A DNA stretch of 64,000 nt. Origin: an uncultured Saprospiraceae bacterium. Lineage in GTDB: Bacteria; Bacteroidota; Bacteroidia; Chitinophagales; Saprospiraceae. Below are positions 63,977-64,000 of this stretch, one piece after another (position 1 is the first letter of the stretch; every line of letters starts with the position of its first letter). Location of the stretch: the NCBI GenBank assembly GCA_937942435.1, contig CALDEM010000056.1:26162-90161 (forward strand), in the 5' to 3' direction. The notes beneath the pieces are model-generated. The model did no database searches. It had not been told where the DNA came from and saw only the letters and a program-made list of their open reading frames with translations. The position numbers and the translations under genes are program-made.

Positions 63977-63992
63977 AAGGCCTCTTGGCCTT
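63977..63992. terminator. Possible terminator hairpin at right edge
   Basis: AAGGCC, loop TCTT, GGCCTT, followed by CTTCTTCT to the window end. The stem is good but there is no pure T-run, and no gene in the window would clearly use it. It may belong to a gene beyond the edge. Confidence 0.3.
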
Positions 63993-64000
63993 CTTCTTCT

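Noticed and set aside
1..64000. CRISPR arrays, tRNA or rRNA genes, insertion sequences, integrases, prophage genes
   Set aside because: I looked through the intergenic regions and protein set and saw none. The direct repeats found are duplicated gene ends rather than arrays or transposon ends. A tRNA scan by program would be needed to exclude tRNAs completely.

Overview
The window looks like chromosomal DNA of a marine or aquatic Bacteroidota bacterium, most likely from the Saprospiria or a neighbouring group. That placement is inferred from gene content, since no rRNA is present. The signs are several very large secreted proteins, two of the longest ending in type IX secretion (T9SS) sorting domains; lipoproteins with Bacteroidota-style signals; PKD-like, HYR/DUF11-like, GEVEDY and 3-coathanger-type modules; poor Shine-Dalgarno signals with GTG/TTG starts; and TAnnTTTG -7 promoter boxes.

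Layout. 1-2.5 kb: the edge of a secreted low-complexity protein, then prolyl-tRNA synthetase. 2.9-17.6 kb: three giant secreted proteins (1036, 1471 and 1506 aa; the last two are paralogues with dockerin, cohesin-like and T9SS modules) and an oppositely oriented secreted zinc metalloprotease. 17.8-27 kb: kynureninase, an ECF sigma factor overlapping a one-TM plus barrel-like partner, a thrombospondin-3-repeat T9SS cargo, a secreted amidohydrolase fused to a SnoaL-like domain, and a lipoprotein. 27.2-41.3 kb: nine same-strand genes forming a probable sulfated-glycan or sugar-acid catabolic locus: alpha/beta hydrolase, aldolase-dehydrogenase fusion, a TIM-barrel/Tm-1-like pair, a heme c beta-propeller protein, DUF1080, sulfatase, GH2 and CBM9-like protein. 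No SusC/SusD pair is present. 41.6-50 kb: small accessory genes (O-methyltransferase, AraC regulator, two SnoaL-fold proteins, RNA methyltransferase, serine hydrolase, GNAT) and a decayed gene resembling the C-terminus of alkylmercury-lyase-like proteins. 50.2-54.7 kb: a HigBA toxin-antitoxin locus present as one intact and one broken copy, the broken copy interrupted by a sulfotransferase-like gene, next to xdhC and moeA. 54.7-64 kb: esterase, PD40-type lipoprotein, DUF1569, a secreted protein inserted between duplicated 3' ends, DUF3995, and a divergent sulfatase/heme c propeller pair.

The most striking observation is that two places in the window (about 50.2-52.4 kb and 57.1-58.4 kb) share one architecture. 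In each, the junction where two convergent genes end has been duplicated in direct orientation, and extra genes lie between or within the copies. The duplicated stubs can be read base by base. They point to repeated gene gain at convergent gene ends through duplication, at two ages (about 95-97% and roughly 80% identity by eye).

All family names come from reading motifs and remembered family features, not from database searches.
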